This document shows, piece by piece, positions 51,456 to 61,060 of a DNA stretch of 64,000 bases; position 1 is the first letter of the stretch, and each line of letters starts with the position of its first letter. Source of the DNA: Haloarcula amylovorans (GTDB taxonomy: Archaea; Halobacteriota; Halobacteria; Halobacteriales; Haloarculaceae); assembly GCF_004681185.1 (NCBI RefSeq), contig NZ_SRIF01000002.1, positions 539,994 to 603,993 on the forward strand, given 5' to 3'. A model generated the notes under the pieces. That model was not told the origin of the DNA. It did no database searches and saw nothing but the letters and a program-made list of their open reading frames with translations. Position numbers and translations under genes: made by a program.

Positions 51456-53261
51456 ATGTCTGATACCGACGCCACCACAGAGACGGACCACACTCTCCGG
51501 ACGCCCATCGTCGCAGTGCTCGGCCACGTCGACCACGGGAAGACGAGCCTGCTCGACCGCATTCGCGGATCGGCCGTGACGGCGGGCGAATCCGGAGCGA
51601 TCACACAACACATCGGGGCCACGGCGGTGCCGCTCTCGGTCATCTCGGAGATCGCGGGCGAACTCGTCGACCCGACGGACTTCGACCTGCCGGGCCTGCT
51701 GTTCATCGACACACCCGGTCACCACTCGTTCTCGACGCTTCGCTCCCGTGGTGGCGCGCTCGCGGACATCGCCATCCTCGTCGTCGACGTCAACGACGGC
51801 TTCCAACCGCAGACGCTGGAGGCCATCGACATCCTCAAACGGACCCAGACGCCCTTCATCGTCGCCGCGAACAAGATCGACACTGTCCCCGGCTGGAACC
51901 CCAACGAGAACCAGCCAGTGCAGGCGACGATGGACGCCCAGTCCGACCGGGTCACTTCGGATCTGAACGAAAAGCTCTACGAGATAATCGGCGAACTCTC
52001 CGACAACGGCTTCTCGGCGGACATGTACTGGCGGGTGCAGGACTTCCAGGCCAACATCGGCGTCGTCCCCGTCTCCGCAGAGACTGGCGAGGGCGTCCCC
52101 GACCTGCTGACGGTGATGATGGGCCTCTCCCAGCGCTACATGAAAGAAGAGATGGAGATCGACGCCAGCGGTCCCGGCGTCGGCACCGTCCTCGAAGTGA
52201 AAGACACCCGCGGGTTCGGGACGACGCTCGACGCCATCGTCTACGACGGCACCATCCGGGCCGACGACACCATCGTCGTCGGTGGCCTCCAAGGTCCCAT
52301 CGTCACTGACGTTCGCGCGCTGTTGCGCCCCCGTCCTCTCGAAGAGATACGGACCGAACAGGAGTTCGAACAGGTCGAGGAGGTTGCCGCCGCCGACGGT
52401 GTGAAGATCGCCGCGCCGGATCTGGACAACGCGATGGCCGGCGCACCCATCCGCGTGGTCCGGGACCGCGACCAGGAGGAGGTCGTCGCCGAAGTGCAGG
52501 AGGAACTCGCCGAGATCGCCGTCACGACCGAAGACGAAGGCGTCGTCGTCAAGGCCGACACGCTCGGCTCGCTTGAAGCGATTTCGAGCACCCTCGAAGA
52601 GGAGGAGATCCCCATCATGCGCGCCGAGGTCGGTGCCGTTGCCCCGCGGGACGTTCGCGTCGCCGAGACGGCCAACGAACCGACCCATCAGGCCATCCTC
52701 GCGTTCTCCGTCGAGGTGTTAGACGACGCTCGCGACCTCGCCGAACAACAGGACGTGAACCTGTTCGAGGACGACGTCATCTACCAGCTCATCGAGCGCT
52801 ACGACGACCACGTCACCGCTATCGAGGAGGCCCAACAAGAACAGATCCTCGACAACATCACGCGCCCAGCGAAGTTCCGCGTCCTCGATGACCACACGTT
52901 CAGGCAGTCCGATCCCGCCGTCGTCGGCGTCGAGGTACTGTCGGGCGAACTCCGCCGCAACGTCAACGTCGTCAAGTGGGAAGGCAACGAGCCGACGCGA
53001 GTCGGCCGCCTCAAATCCCTCCAGGACGAGGGCGAGGAGGTCGACGACGCCCGCGCAGGCGAGCGACTCGCCGCCTCCATCGACGGCCCGACGGTCGGCC
53101 GCCAAATCGAGGAAGGCGACGACCTCTGGGTCGAGATTCCCGAAAAACACGCCAAGATTCTCGAACAGGAACTCACAGAGGACATCTCTGTCGACGAACG
53201 CGAGGCGCTGTCGATGTACCTAGAGAAGCACCGCAAGCGTGACCCCTTCTGGGGGAAGTGA
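51456..53261 (+). CDS. infB: Translation initiation factor aIF5B (IF-2 type GTPase)
   Basis: 601-residue aIF5B. The G domain shows G1 VLGHVDHGKTSL (about residues 21-32), G3 DTPGHHSF and G4 NKID; the last third has the domain III and IV motifs FRQSDPAVVGVEV and a C-terminal helix. It promotes subunit joining at translation initiation. The 202 bp before it have no gene and hold its promoter. Confidence 0.97.
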   Translation: MSDTDATTETDHTLRTPIVAVLGHVDHGKTSLLDRIRGSAVTAGESGAITQHIGATAVPLSVISEIAGELVDPTDFDLPGLLFIDTPGHHSFSTLRSRGGALADIAILVVDVNDGFQPQTLEAIDILKRTQTPFIVAANKIDTVPGWNPNENQPVQATMDAQSDRVTSDLNEKLYEIIGELSDNGFSADMYWRVQDFQANIGVVPVSAETGEGVPDLLTVMMGLSQRYMKEEMEIDASGPGVGTVLEVKDTRGFGTTLDAIVYDGTIRADDTIVVGGLQGPIVTDVRALLRPRPLEEIRTEQEFEQVEEVAAADGVKIAAPDLDNAMAGAPIRVVRDRDQEEVVAEVQEELAEIAVTTEDEGVVVKADTLGSLEAISSTLEEEEIPIMRAEVGAVAPRDVRVAETANEPTHQAILAFSVEVLDDARDLAEQQDVNLFEDDVIYQLIERYDDHVTAIEEAQQEQILDNITRPAKFRVLDDHTFRQSDPAVVGVEVLSGELRRNVNVVKWEGNEPTRVGRLKSLQDEGEEVDDARAGERLAASIDGPTVGRQIEEGDDLWVEIPEKHAKILEQELTEDISVDEREALSMYLEKHRKRDPFWGK

Positions 53262-53347
53262 ACGGACGACGCTGAGAGCGTCGACCCGGACCGTCCCGAC
53301 CGCCGAAAGCAACACGGTTTTTTCGTCGCTTCGTGTAGAACCACCAC

Positions 53348-53671
53348 ATGGCAACGTCAGACACACCGACGGCGGACCCGCTGGCCTCGACGTTCCCGAT
53401 ACCGCTTTCGCGTGCAGAGTCACACAGTTGGGAGTACGGCCAGCGCTGTGTGAGCCGAGAGGGGTCGTACCGCGAGACGTGGACCGACGAGGTCGGTCGC
53501 CAATCGCTGACCGTCTTCGACGTGACTGACCACACCCTCGTCCTCCGGTGCCAGACGCCGGTCGGCCGTCAGTCGTACTACGGGATGGCCACGCGCGACT
53601 ACAGCGCCGCCCGCGAGGCCCTCGTCGCCGACGAGGGATGGACGGTACAAACCACGCCGGACGGGCAGTAA
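53348..53671 (+). CDS. Haloarchaeal conserved hypothetical protein, 107 aa
   Basis: 107-residue beta-rich protein with ESHSWEYGQRCVSREGSYRE and RQSYYGMATRDYSAAREALV. No domain recognised. It follows aIF5B in the same direction and has a 40-nt spacer to the next small gene, whose own promoter is strong. Confidence 0.6.
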   Translation: MATSDTPTADPLASTFPIPLSRAESHSWEYGQRCVSREGSYRETWTDEVGRQSLTVFDVTDHTLVLRCQTPVGRQSYYGMATRDYSAAREALVADEGWTVQTTPDGQ

Positions 53672-53673
53672 TA

Positions 53674-53684
53674 ATATTTAATTA
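53674..53684 (+). promoter_or_regulatory. TATA-type promoter for the 65-aa membrane protein
   Basis: ATATTTAATTA lies centred about 30 nt before the ATG at 53710, in a GC-rich region, and supports a leaderless gene there. Confidence 0.5.
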
Positions 53685-53709
53685 GCTGGCGCACCTCTGT
53701 CGAGACGAG

Positions 53710-53907
53710 ATGGTCGGACCTGCCTCTCTGCCCGCGACGGCGGACCTCGTCCTCGCGAGTATCGCCCTGTCGATGGTGCTGGCCGCGTTCGGTGCCGTGC
53801 TCACGTCGTTCAGCGTCGTCACCGCGATGGCCGCAGGGAGCCTCTCGGCCAGCGGGTCCATCGGCTACGCGTTGTTCTACAACCCGCCCGCGGAAAACGG
53901 AACGTAA
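53710..53907 (+). CDS. Small membrane protein, 65 aa
   Basis: 65-residue protein with one long or two short hydrophobic helices (about residues 12-33 and 35-55) and a Ser/Ala/Gly-rich middle. Supported by a good TATA element. Family and role unknown. Its end is 1 nt from the convergent DUF5811 gene stop. Confidence 0.6.
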   Translation: MVGPASLPATADLVLASIALSMVLAAFGAVLTSFSVVTAMAAGSLSASGSIGYALFYNPPAENGT

Positions 53908-53908
53908 C

Positions 53909-54262
53909 TTACTGCGCGGTCGGCGTCGGGTCGTCGCCCATTACCTGTTTGACCTGCAGGGCCGCGGAAGCGGCGATGCCCTGTGCGAGGTCGTCGCGTT
54001 CGTCGGACGTTATCGTCGCGCTCTCCGGGTCTTCCGGCGCGTAGCCCGCGCTGACGACGGAGCCGACCGGCGGCTGGACCGCGATGGTCGCTCGCGGGCC
54101 GCTCTCACTGTCGCTTATCTCCGACCCAACCACGAACTCACCTGGGAGTAGGTCTCGCGTCCGGGCGGCGACGCTCGCTAAGTCTTCGCGGAGTGTCTGT
54201 CGTTGCTCTGGAGTGAGCGTCACTTTCTCCGTGTCACCGCCGAAGGACGTGTTTCCGTACAT
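53909..54262 (-). CDS. DUF5811 haloarchaeal protein
   Basis: 117-residue acidic protein. MYGNTSFGGDTEKVTLT, LREDLASVAARTRDLLPGEF and AVQPPVGSVVSAGYAPEDPE match the haloarchaeal DUF5811 family. A globular alpha/beta domain with a short polar end is expected; function unknown. It is on the same strand as pdaD, 91 nt downstream of its stop region. Confidence 0.8.
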   Translation of the reverse strand: MYGNTSFGGDTEKVTLTPEQRQTLREDLASVAARTRDLLPGEFVVGSEISDSESGPRATIAVQPPVGSVVSAGYAPEDPESATITSDERDDLAQGIAASAALQVKQVMGDDPTPTAQ

Positions 54263-54352
54263 GGACGTTCTCCTCCACGTAGGGGGCAGGGTGCTAAAAA
54301 CCCCGTGGCTTGTGCGTCGTTCGCAGCCGACACGAAGGGCGGCTCTCGGGCG

Positions 54353-54823
54353 CTACACCACGGGATGGCTCTCGCCGTAGGTGGCGAGCACCACCGCGCT
54401 AGCGTAGTCGTGGTCGGGTGCGACCGACTCGACGTGGACCGTCTCCTCGACGAAGTCCCACTCGCGGAGGTCGCGGCCTGCGGCGAGCCCCTCGCGGATT
54501 TCCGCGCGAACAGCCTCAGGGTCGGTGCCGTCTACCTCGTAGAAGATGCCGGGGCCGTCGGCGGTGCGCGCCCAGCCGATGCCAGCGGCCGCGCGGTCGC
54601 CGGGTGCGGCGGTGGCCGCCGACTGGACGACTTCGATGGCCTCGCCAGGCGGCCCGAGGTCCGGTGCGGTGTCGACTACTTCGATGGTCGGTCCTGTCGG
54701 GATGACCGATGAGAGGGTCACGAGGTTGTAGTTGTGGACGCCAGCCTCGGCTAAGGCCGCGTCGTACGACGACAGCGCGGTCGGGCCGGTCGCCGTCCCC
54801 CAGACGACCCGAATCGTACTCAT
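54353..54823 (-). CDS. pdaD: Pyruvoyl-dependent arginine decarboxylase
   Basis: 156-residue PdaD. NYNLVTLSSVIPTG (about residues 32-45) holds the Ser-Ser self-cleavage site that forms the pyruvoyl group and the two chains; AAAGIGWARTADGPGIFYEV follows. It makes agmatine from arginine, the first step to polyamines and to agmatidine in archaea. The start at 54823 is used because MSTIRVVWG opens the family; the longer frame adds unrelated residues. Confidence 0.92.
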   Translation of the reverse strand: MSTIRVVWGTATGPTALSSYDAALAEAGVHNYNLVTLSSVIPTGPTIEVVDTAPDLGPPGEAIEVVQSAATAAPGDRAAAGIGWARTADGPGIFYEVDGTDPEAVRAEIREGLAAGRDLREWDFVEETVHVESVAPDHDYASAVVLATYGESHPVV

Positions 54824-55031
54824 ACCGGCGTATCGGCGACCGAGGCTGTAAGGGGTTTCGTTTCCCACGGACGGAGACTCAGATGCTCACACTACCGCGA
54901 GTGTTCGATGGCCGTATAGCGGCCGTATAGACGGCGTACCGACGGTATTTTGACCCTCACCGAAAAATAACTCGACGTTATTCTTGGCAATCTGTTGATA
55001 ACAATAGTCGACCCTTCCGAACGAGCAGACG

Positions 55032-56435
55032 ATGCAAGTCACGTACCTCGAATCAGCGGCAGTGCTGGTCGAGACAAGGGACGTGGAGGTGCTCTGTGAC
55101 CCGTGGTTGCTCGACGGCGCATACTACGGCTCGTGGGCGCACTATCCTGCCCCTGATTTCGAGCCGGAGGATTTCAACGATGTGGATTACATCTACGTCT
55201 CGCACGTCCACCCCGACCACTTTCACCCGCCCACGCTCGAACGGATGGACAGCGACATCCCCGTCCTCATTCACGACTACCGCTGGGACTACCTCCAAGA
55301 GGCCGTCGAGGACCTCGGGTTCGACGCCGTGGAACTGCCCCACGACCAGCGCACTCACCTCGGCGGCGACACCCACATCAACGTCCTCGCGGCCGACGGC
55401 TGTGACCCCGAACTCTGTGGCAACTTCTTCGGCTGTACGTGGTACGACAGTGAGGCCGACCAGACCGGGTCGACGCAGGTCGACTCGATGGCGGTCATCG
55501 ACGACGGGGAACAGACGCTGGTCAACACGAACGACTGTCCGTATCCGATGGCCGAGTCGAGCTGTCAGAAAATAAAGCGCGACTACGGCGATGTCGACAT
55601 GCTCTGTCACCAGTACAGCGCGGCGCAGTTCTACCCGCAAGCCGTCACTAACTACGACCACGAGGAGAAACTCGCCGAGCGCGATCGCGTCATCCAGGAG
55701 AAACACGAGTTAGCCCTGAACTTCATCGACCTGTTCGAACCGACCTACTACATGCCCTTCGCGGGCGAGTACGTCCTCGCCGGTGACCTCGCACACCTCA
55801 ACGAGTACACCGCCAACCCGCCGCGAAACGAAGCCAAGGCGTTCTTCGAGGCCAATACCGACGACGACCACGAGTGCGTCTTCCTCAACTCCGGAGAGTA
55901 CATCGACGTGACGACGGGCGAGCGTTCGGCCCCGTTCGAATCAGTCGACCCCGAGGCCAAGCAACGGTACATCGAGGAAGAACTGGCCCCGCGCTCGTTC
56001 GACTACGAGTCCGACCCGATGCCGACCGTCGACGAGTTCCGGGCGTACGTCCCGCTGGCCTACGAGAACATGGAGGGCAAGCGCGCCCGAATCGGCTACG
56101 AGACGGACACCACGGTACTGATTCCGCTCGTCGACGACATCTGTCTCGAACTGCCGATGGACGGCGGCGGGTTCGACTACACGACGGACCTCGACACCGA
56201 CGACTACGAGGACGGGCGGGTCAAGATGGAGGTCGACCCCCGACTCCTGAAACGGCTGTTCGAGGGACCACACCGCGCCTACTGGGCCGACGCGAAAATC
56301 GGGTCGCACATCGGAATCAGCAAGGAACCGGACATCTACGAACGCGGCCTCTACAACGTTCTGGGGTCGTTTCACGCCGACGGCGCGGAGGTACAGGCGA
56401 ACGCGAGTCACGACGCCACCGCGGAGTCGGACTGA
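55032..56435 (+). CDS. MBL-fold metallo-hydrolase related to CMP-NeuAc hydroxylase core
   Basis: 467-residue protein with an N-terminal metallo-beta-lactamase fold. VDYIYVSHVHPDHFHPPTLE (about residues 51-70) is the HxHxDH metal site, and VNTNDCPYPMAE gives a later Asp. The length and the VSHVHPDHFHPPTL motif recall the MBL part of CMP-N-acetylneuraminate monooxygenase (CMAH) and UlaG-like enzymes. No Rieske domain is seen, so hydroxylase activity is not implied. The C-terminal half (about 270-467) is acidic and of unknown fold. Substrate unknown. Confidence 0.75.
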   Translation: MQVTYLESAAVLVETRDVEVLCDPWLLDGAYYGSWAHYPAPDFEPEDFNDVDYIYVSHVHPDHFHPPTLERMDSDIPVLIHDYRWDYLQEAVEDLGFDAVELPHDQRTHLGGDTHINVLAADGCDPELCGNFFGCTWYDSEADQTGSTQVDSMAVIDDGEQTLVNTNDCPYPMAESSCQKIKRDYGDVDMLCHQYSAAQFYPQAVTNYDHEEKLAERDRVIQEKHELALNFIDLFEPTYYMPFAGEYVLAGDLAHLNEYTANPPRNEAKAFFEANTDDDHECVFLNSGEYIDVTTGERSAPFESVDPEAKQRYIEEELAPRSFDYESDPMPTVDEFRAYVPLAYENMEGKRARIGYETDTTVLIPLVDDICLELPMDGGGFDYTTDLDTDDYEDGRVKMEVDPRLLKRLFEGPHRAYWADAKIGSHIGISKEPDIYERGLYNVLGSFHADGAEVQANASHDATAESD

Positions 56436-56491
56436 GAACGCGCTTCACTGCACCGTGCCTCGGCGGCTTTGCCGCCTCAGTATCGAGGACG

Positions 56492-57715
56492 CTACGCGCC
56501 CTCGCTCAACTTATAGAGATACCCCGGCCCGACCAGTTCCTCGTCGTCCCACTGCGCTCGCTCCGTGTAGTAGATCGCGTCCTCGGTCACGAGCGGCGCG
56601 CTGGTGACGTGACCGCGGTTCGGCACCGACCACGTCACGTCGCCGGTCTCTCTCTCCAGCGCGTAGAGGCGGGTGTCGTACGACCCCACTAAGACGTGTT
56701 CGGGCGTGGCGACGACGCTCCCGATAATCCAGCCGCCGGTGTCGTAGCGCCACACTTCGTCGCCGCTGTCGAGGTCGATGGCGTAGATCCGGTCGTCGTG
56801 GCTGCCGACGTAGACGGTCCCGTCGGCGACGGCAGGCGCACACATCACGTCGGCGTCGGCCGCGAACTCCCATTCGCGGGAGCCGTCGTCGACGTTCACC
56901 GCCGTGATCGTCCCGGCCCACGACGGGACGATAGCGAGGCCATCGGCGATAGCGATCGGCGCTTTCACGTCGCCGCCGGTGTCGTAGGTCCACGCCCGTT
57001 CGAGGTCGGGAAAGGACCACGCGTAGACGCGACCATCGTTGGACCCGAACAGGAGGCGGCCGCGTTCGCGGTCAAGCGCCACCGTCGAATGGGGATGGTT
57101 CGTCGGCCAGGAGTCCCGCCAGTGGACGTCGCCGGTCGCGGCGTCGACCGCCGCGACGCTCCCGCTCGGTGCCGAGTGCTCAATAGCGACGTAGAGCAGT
57201 CCGTTGTAGTAGGTCGGACTCGCGCCGATGGCGTCGCCGAGTTGCGTCCGCCAGCGGCGTTGTCCGGTCTCGATATCGACGGCCGACACCGCGCCATCGT
57301 ACGTGCCGACGTAGGCCGTGTCGTTGGCGATAGCCGCCGTTCCGTGGCTCCCCCGGGTGGCCTGCGTGATGGTGGTCGCCCACTGTCCCTCGCCGCCTGT
57401 CGAGAGGGCCCGTATCCGGCCGGTGTCGTCGGCGACGACGAGGTCGCCGGTCGGGGAAAGCGCCGGACTCCCCTTCGCGGCAGTGTGGTCCCCGCGGTTG
57501 GTCGGCACCGCCCACGCTTTCACGACGTGCTCGGGGATCGACTGGTCCGTATACCCCTGGTTCAACAGTCCCTGCCGGAACTGCGTCGCCGCGAACTCGT
57601 CGAGTACCGTCGAGGCGAGCGGGTTGAACGCCGACTGACAGCCGGCGAGCGACCCGAGGACCGCGCTCCCGACCCCGGCGAGAAACCCCCGTCGTGTGTG
57701 CCCACGCTCGTTCAC
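56492..57715 (-). CDS. Tat-exported PQQ-like beta-propeller lipoprotein
   Basis: 407-residue surface protein. GTG start, twin-arginine signal THTRRGFLAG-like (HTRRGFLAGVGSAVLG) and lipobox LAGC, so it is probably lipid-anchored outside. The body is a seven- or eight-bladed PQQ-like propeller with repeated segments such as AYVGTYDGAVSAVDIETGQR, VYAWSFPDLERAWTYDTGG and IYAIDLDSGDEVWRYDTGG. Such repeats usually form protein-binding or assembly platforms (BamB-like); no enzyme motif is visible. Confidence 0.88.
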   Translation of the reverse strand: MNERGHTRRGFLAGVGSAVLGSLAGCQSAFNPLASTVLDEFAATQFRQGLLNQGYTDQSIPEHVVKAWAVPTNRGDHTAAKGSPALSPTGDLVVADDTGRIRALSTGGEGQWATTITQATRGSHGTAAIANDTAYVGTYDGAVSAVDIETGQRRWRTQLGDAIGASPTYYNGLLYVAIEHSAPSGSVAAVDAATGDVHWRDSWPTNHPHSTVALDRERGRLLFGSNDGRVYAWSFPDLERAWTYDTGGDVKAPIAIADGLAIVPSWAGTITAVNVDDGSREWEFAADADVMCAPAVADGTVYVGSHDDRIYAIDLDSGDEVWRYDTGGWIIGSVVATPEHVLVGSYDTRLYALERETGDVTWSVPNRGHVTSAPLVTEDAIYYTERAQWDDEELVGPGYLYKLSEGA

Positions 57716-57799
57716 GCCCGCCGCTACCGGACGAGACGGCTTAAATCGCGCGGCGAGCGCGTCGCTCGCGGGCCGACTCGTCGTGCTTCTCGACGGCGG

Positions 57800-58699
57800 C
57801 TACGAGTCCCGGCGGTCGAGATGCGCGGCCAGTGCCGCGATAACCGCCTCGTCGTTAGTCATGAGGTCCCAGCGCTTACACCGAACGTCGAAATGCGGGA
57901 GCGGCCGGTGGAGGACGACCGCATCGTCGGTCACGGTGAAACCTTCGAACTGCGACCACGAGACGAGATGGCGGGAGACGAACAGTCTGCCCGCTCGTCG
58001 CTGTTCCAGTCCTGCGGGGGTCGCGCGATACGTGCGCTTGGCCGCCAGACTGGAGAGAGCGACTATCGACACGATACAGAGCGACGAGAATGCCATCACT
58101 CCGACCCCACCCAGTTGCCAGACCGCCAGTCCGAAGAGCGGGACGACGACGGCGAGCGTGGCGGCCGCAAGTTTGAGTCTGTCCCGTGGCGGCCACCCGG
58201 CCGTCCACTCGGTGTCGACGTCACCGTCGTCCACCGTCGCGTGCACCAGTCGAGCGCGAGCCATCTGGACGAGTACACTACCGAGAACCGAGGCCACAAT
58301 TCCCAGGCAGAAGCCGGTGACGCCGACGAGATTGGCCGCGCTCTCTGATTGGAGTTCTGTGAGCGAAAAGGCGACGTAGAGGAGAGCCTGAAAGTGGTAC
58401 GCGAACAGCGGAATCACTCCGACGGCGGGAACGAGTACCGCCAGCCACGTCGAATTGAACCACGCCACGACTCCGCCCCGCCGCGTGACCTGCCACGCGA
58501 CGAGAGCGGTGAGGACCACCCCGACCGCACCGAGCAAACCGAGCGCGAACGGCCCGCTCTCTAGCTGTAGCCACTGCACTCCGACAAACAGGAGCGCCGG
58601 CGAAAGCAGCGTAGCGACGTAGAGTCCGGCCACCGTCCCGAAGCGCACGTCCAGTCGCTCCGGCGTCTGGAACGGCTCGGGATTGGCGCGAATCCCCAT
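57800..58699 (-). CDS. Multi-TM membrane protein with soluble C-terminal domain
   Basis: 299-residue protein. About six TM helices (residues 25-215) precede a C-terminal soluble domain that resembles a small PH-like strand-rich segment (SRHLVSWSQFEGFTVTDDAV, VVLHRPLPHFDVRCKRWDL). Family not recognised. It is divergent from the lipoprotein gene at 58827 and close to the propeller lipoprotein on the same strand. Confidence 0.7.
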   Translation of the reverse strand: MGIRANPEPFQTPERLDVRFGTVAGLYVATLLSPALLFVGVQWLQLESGPFALGLLGAVGVVLTALVAWQVTRRGGVVAWFNSTWLAVLVPAVGVIPLFAYHFQALLYVAFSLTELQSESAANLVGVTGFCLGIVASVLGSVLVQMARARLVHATVDDGDVDTEWTAGWPPRDRLKLAAATLAVVVPLFGLAVWQLGGVGVMAFSSLCIVSIVALSSLAAKRTYRATPAGLEQRRAGRLFVSRHLVSWSQFEGFTVTDDAVVLHRPLPHFDVRCKRWDLMTNDEAVIAALAAHLDRRDS

Positions 58700-58826
58700 A
58701 CACGGTTTTTCCCACGCGTGTCAAAATTGGTTTCGGTCGGCTAGCGACGGAAATCGCGGCGCTCGAATGACTGAACGACGTGCTCCGTCCAGAAAGTGTA
58801 AAGCCTACGCGCCCGAGGTATCGACA

Positions 58827-60326
58827 ATGCGAAGACGTGCCCTCCTCACGTCGCTGGCGGCCGGCGTTGCCGGGGTGGCGGGCTGTTCGTTCGGGGTGGG
58901 GGAGACCGACGAGGTGTCGAGTATCACGCCTGCGGACCGGCCGACGCCCGACTCGTCGACCACTCACTCGCCAGCCACGGCGACGAACTCGGGCGGCGAC
59001 CCGCCACGGCCGGAGACGCTGACGAGGGTCATCAACTTGGAGACGGGACCGCGGACGTACGCGCTGGACTCGTGGATACACGCGCCCGACGGCGGGCAGA
59101 TTGCGCTGTGGTTCGACCGGACCGCGACGCCCTCTCATCCCGCCAGGCTCCGTGGCTGGTTCCAGAACGGCACCGACGCCGAGACGACGTTCACGCTCGG
59201 CGAGATTCCGATGGTCGGACAGATCCACGGCCGCCCGCCGGCCGAACACGACGAGGACGACGCCCTCCACCTCGCGCCGACTCCGAACAACGACCTCGCC
59301 CGGCGCGTGCCGGCGGTCGTCCGCGCCGACAGCGGGTACTGGCGTGCCGACGAGGTGGGACCGTGGATGGTCCGGACCGCCCGCCTGGGTCCCGGCGAGT
59401 GGGCGAGACTGGAGTTCGAACTCGTCGGGTCGCCCGGAATGCGAGGGCGACCGACCGGTACCTATCGGTTCGGCGGCGATACCTCGCTCAACGTCTGGGA
59501 TTCGAACAGTCCCGGTCCGTCGGTCAACTCCCGGTTCGCCGGGCGCTCGGTGCCGACGTTTCCGAGCGGCGGACAGGTCCAGTGGTACCACGAAGCCGGT
59601 CCCGGGACGGCGGCGTTCGTCCGGCCCTCGACCGAACGCCTCGAACTGAACGGCCGCGTCGACTTCGAGATGGTCAACCACAGCCGAGAGACACTGCAGT
59701 GTGGGCACTGGAACCTCTACAAACTCGTCGACGGCGAGTGGTTCTACGTCGCCCCGCGAATGCACACCGACGACTGTCGCGGCCTCCCGCCCGGCGGCAC
59801 CAAACAGTGGTCGCTCTGGGCGTCTCAGGGGGACCCGATTGCCTGCGGGGACGACTGTAAGAACGGCGGGCTCTCGCAGGGTTACCTCGGCGGCGGCGAG
59901 TACGCTGCTGTCGCGGGGTACGGCCACCCCGTCCCACAGAGCGGCGCACTCGTCGAACTACGCGGCGACCCTGTCTCTGTGGAACCGACGCCCGACGCCA
60001 TCGCCCAGCGCGATGGGGCGACGGTCACCGTCACCACCGACCAGTTCGACGACGGACAACACCCGCCCGACGGAACGCTCACGCTCGAACGCACCGGAAC
60101 TGCCACCGAGCGGCTCATCGCCGAGCAGCTGATGGCCGGAACGGGTGCCGGGGTGGGACGCGGCCTCCGGAACACGCTGCCGTTTCTCACCGACGAGACC
60201 GACCGAGTCGTGTTGCGGACCGACGCCCACGTCGTCGACAACGTCGTCGGCTACGACGAGCAGAACCGACGGTTCACCGTTCGCGGGGAGGCCTACGTCG
60301 TCTCACGTAACACGGGCGAGGCGTGA
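58827..60326 (+). CDS. Tat-exported lipoprotein with Ig-like domain
   Basis: 499-residue surface protein. The start at 58827 gives MRRRALLTSLAAGVAGVAGC with the twin Arg and a VAGC lipobox at Cys20. A Thr/Pro-rich stalk (about 25-65) precedes a large domain with paired Cys: LQCGHWNLYKLVDGEWFYV, HTDDCRGLPPGG and IACGDDCKNGG, the form of haloarchaeal Ig-like surface domains. Role unknown; no enzyme motif is clear. Confidence 0.75.
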   Translation: MRRRALLTSLAAGVAGVAGCSFGVGETDEVSSITPADRPTPDSSTTHSPATATNSGGDPPRPETLTRVINLETGPRTYALDSWIHAPDGGQIALWFDRTATPSHPARLRGWFQNGTDAETTFTLGEIPMVGQIHGRPPAEHDEDDALHLAPTPNNDLARRVPAVVRADSGYWRADEVGPWMVRTARLGPGEWARLEFELVGSPGMRGRPTGTYRFGGDTSLNVWDSNSPGPSVNSRFAGRSVPTFPSGGQVQWYHEAGPGTAAFVRPSTERLELNGRVDFEMVNHSRETLQCGHWNLYKLVDGEWFYVAPRMHTDDCRGLPPGGTKQWSLWASQGDPIACGDDCKNGGLSQGYLGGGEYAAVAGYGHPVPQSGALVELRGDPVSVEPTPDAIAQRDGATVTVTTDQFDDGQHPPDGTLTLERTGTATERLIAEQLMAGTGAGVGRGLRNTLPFLTDETDRVVLRTDAHVVDNVVGYDEQNRRFTVRGEAYVVSRNTGEA

Positions 60327-60416
60327 GTCGACACACGCCGTCGAACGCACGCAGAAACGGGGACCGCAACGGACGGAAGGGGAAGATACTTCCCTGTCGT
60401 GCCCGCACCGGAGGAC

Positions 60417-60590
60417 ATGAGCACGTTCACTGTTCGTGGTAGTTTCCCGGCCCGAGACGGCCCACAGGAGTTCGAGAAGGAAGTGGAGGCACCCAACGAG
60501 AGCGTCGCCGAAGAGCGCGTCTACAGCGACTTCGGCTCCCAGCACAACTTAAAGCGTACACAGATCACCATCGACGAGGTGGCAGCATGA
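60417..60590 (+). CDS. rpl18a: Large ribosomal subunit protein L18Ae (LX)
   Basis: 57-residue L18Ae/LX: MSTFTVRGSFPARDGPQEFE then LKRTQITIDEVAA. The archaeal protein is about this size. It forms an operon with prefoldin alpha, overlapping by 4 nt (ATGA), the standard euryarchaeal order L18Ae-pfdA-ftsY. Confidence 0.95.
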   Translation: MSTFTVRGSFPARDGPQEFEKEVEAPNESVAEERVYSDFGSQHNLKRTQITIDEVAA

Positions 60591-61054
60591 TGGGCGGCGG
60601 TGGCGGCGGCGGCGGTCAGATGCAGCAGATCTCCCAGGAAATCGAGCAGATGGACCAGGAGATCGAGGCTATCGAACAGGAGATCGAAGGACTCCGTCAG
60701 GAGAAGACCGAGGCCGACGAGGCCATCGAGGCCATCGAGACCCTCGAATCCGGCTCGACCGTGCAGGTTCCGGTCGGCGGCGACGCCTACATCCGTGCGA
60801 CGGTCGACGACATCGACGAGATCGTCGTCTCGCTGGGCGGCGGCTACGCCGCCGAACGCGACCAGGAGGGCGCTGTCAGCTCGCTGGAGACGAAAAAGGA
60901 GACGCTGGACGACCGCATCGAGGACCTCCAGTCCGAGATTGCCGAAGTCGAGACCGAGAAGGAGGAACTCGAACAGCAGGCCCAGCAGATGCAACAACAG
61001 CAGATGCAGCAGATGATGCAACAGCAGCAAGAAGAGCAAGGCGACGACGAGTAA
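60587..61054 (+). CDS. pfdA: Prefoldin alpha subunit
   Basis: 155-residue prefoldin alpha. Two long coiled-coil helices (about 12-48 and 95-150) flank a beta segment VQVPVGGDAYIRATVDD and VVSLGGGYAAERD. The Gln-rich tail QQMQQQQMQQMMQQQ is unusual but common in haloarchaeal versions. With the beta subunit it forms a hexameric holdase that passes unfolded protein to the thermosome. Confidence 0.95.
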   Translation: MMGGGGGGGGQMQQISQEIEQMDQEIEAIEQEIEGLRQEKTEADEAIEAIETLESGSTVQVPVGGDAYIRATVDDIDEIVVSLGGGYAAERDQEGAVSSLETKKETLDDRIEDLQSEIAEVETEKEELEQQAQQMQQQQMQQMMQQQQEEQGDDE

Positions 61055-61060
61055 GGCCAC

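Noticed and set aside
58278-59927. 549-codon minus-strand open frame across the Tat lipoprotein gene
   Set aside because: Runs through two well-supported genes, is Arg/Gly-rich and has no recognisable domain.
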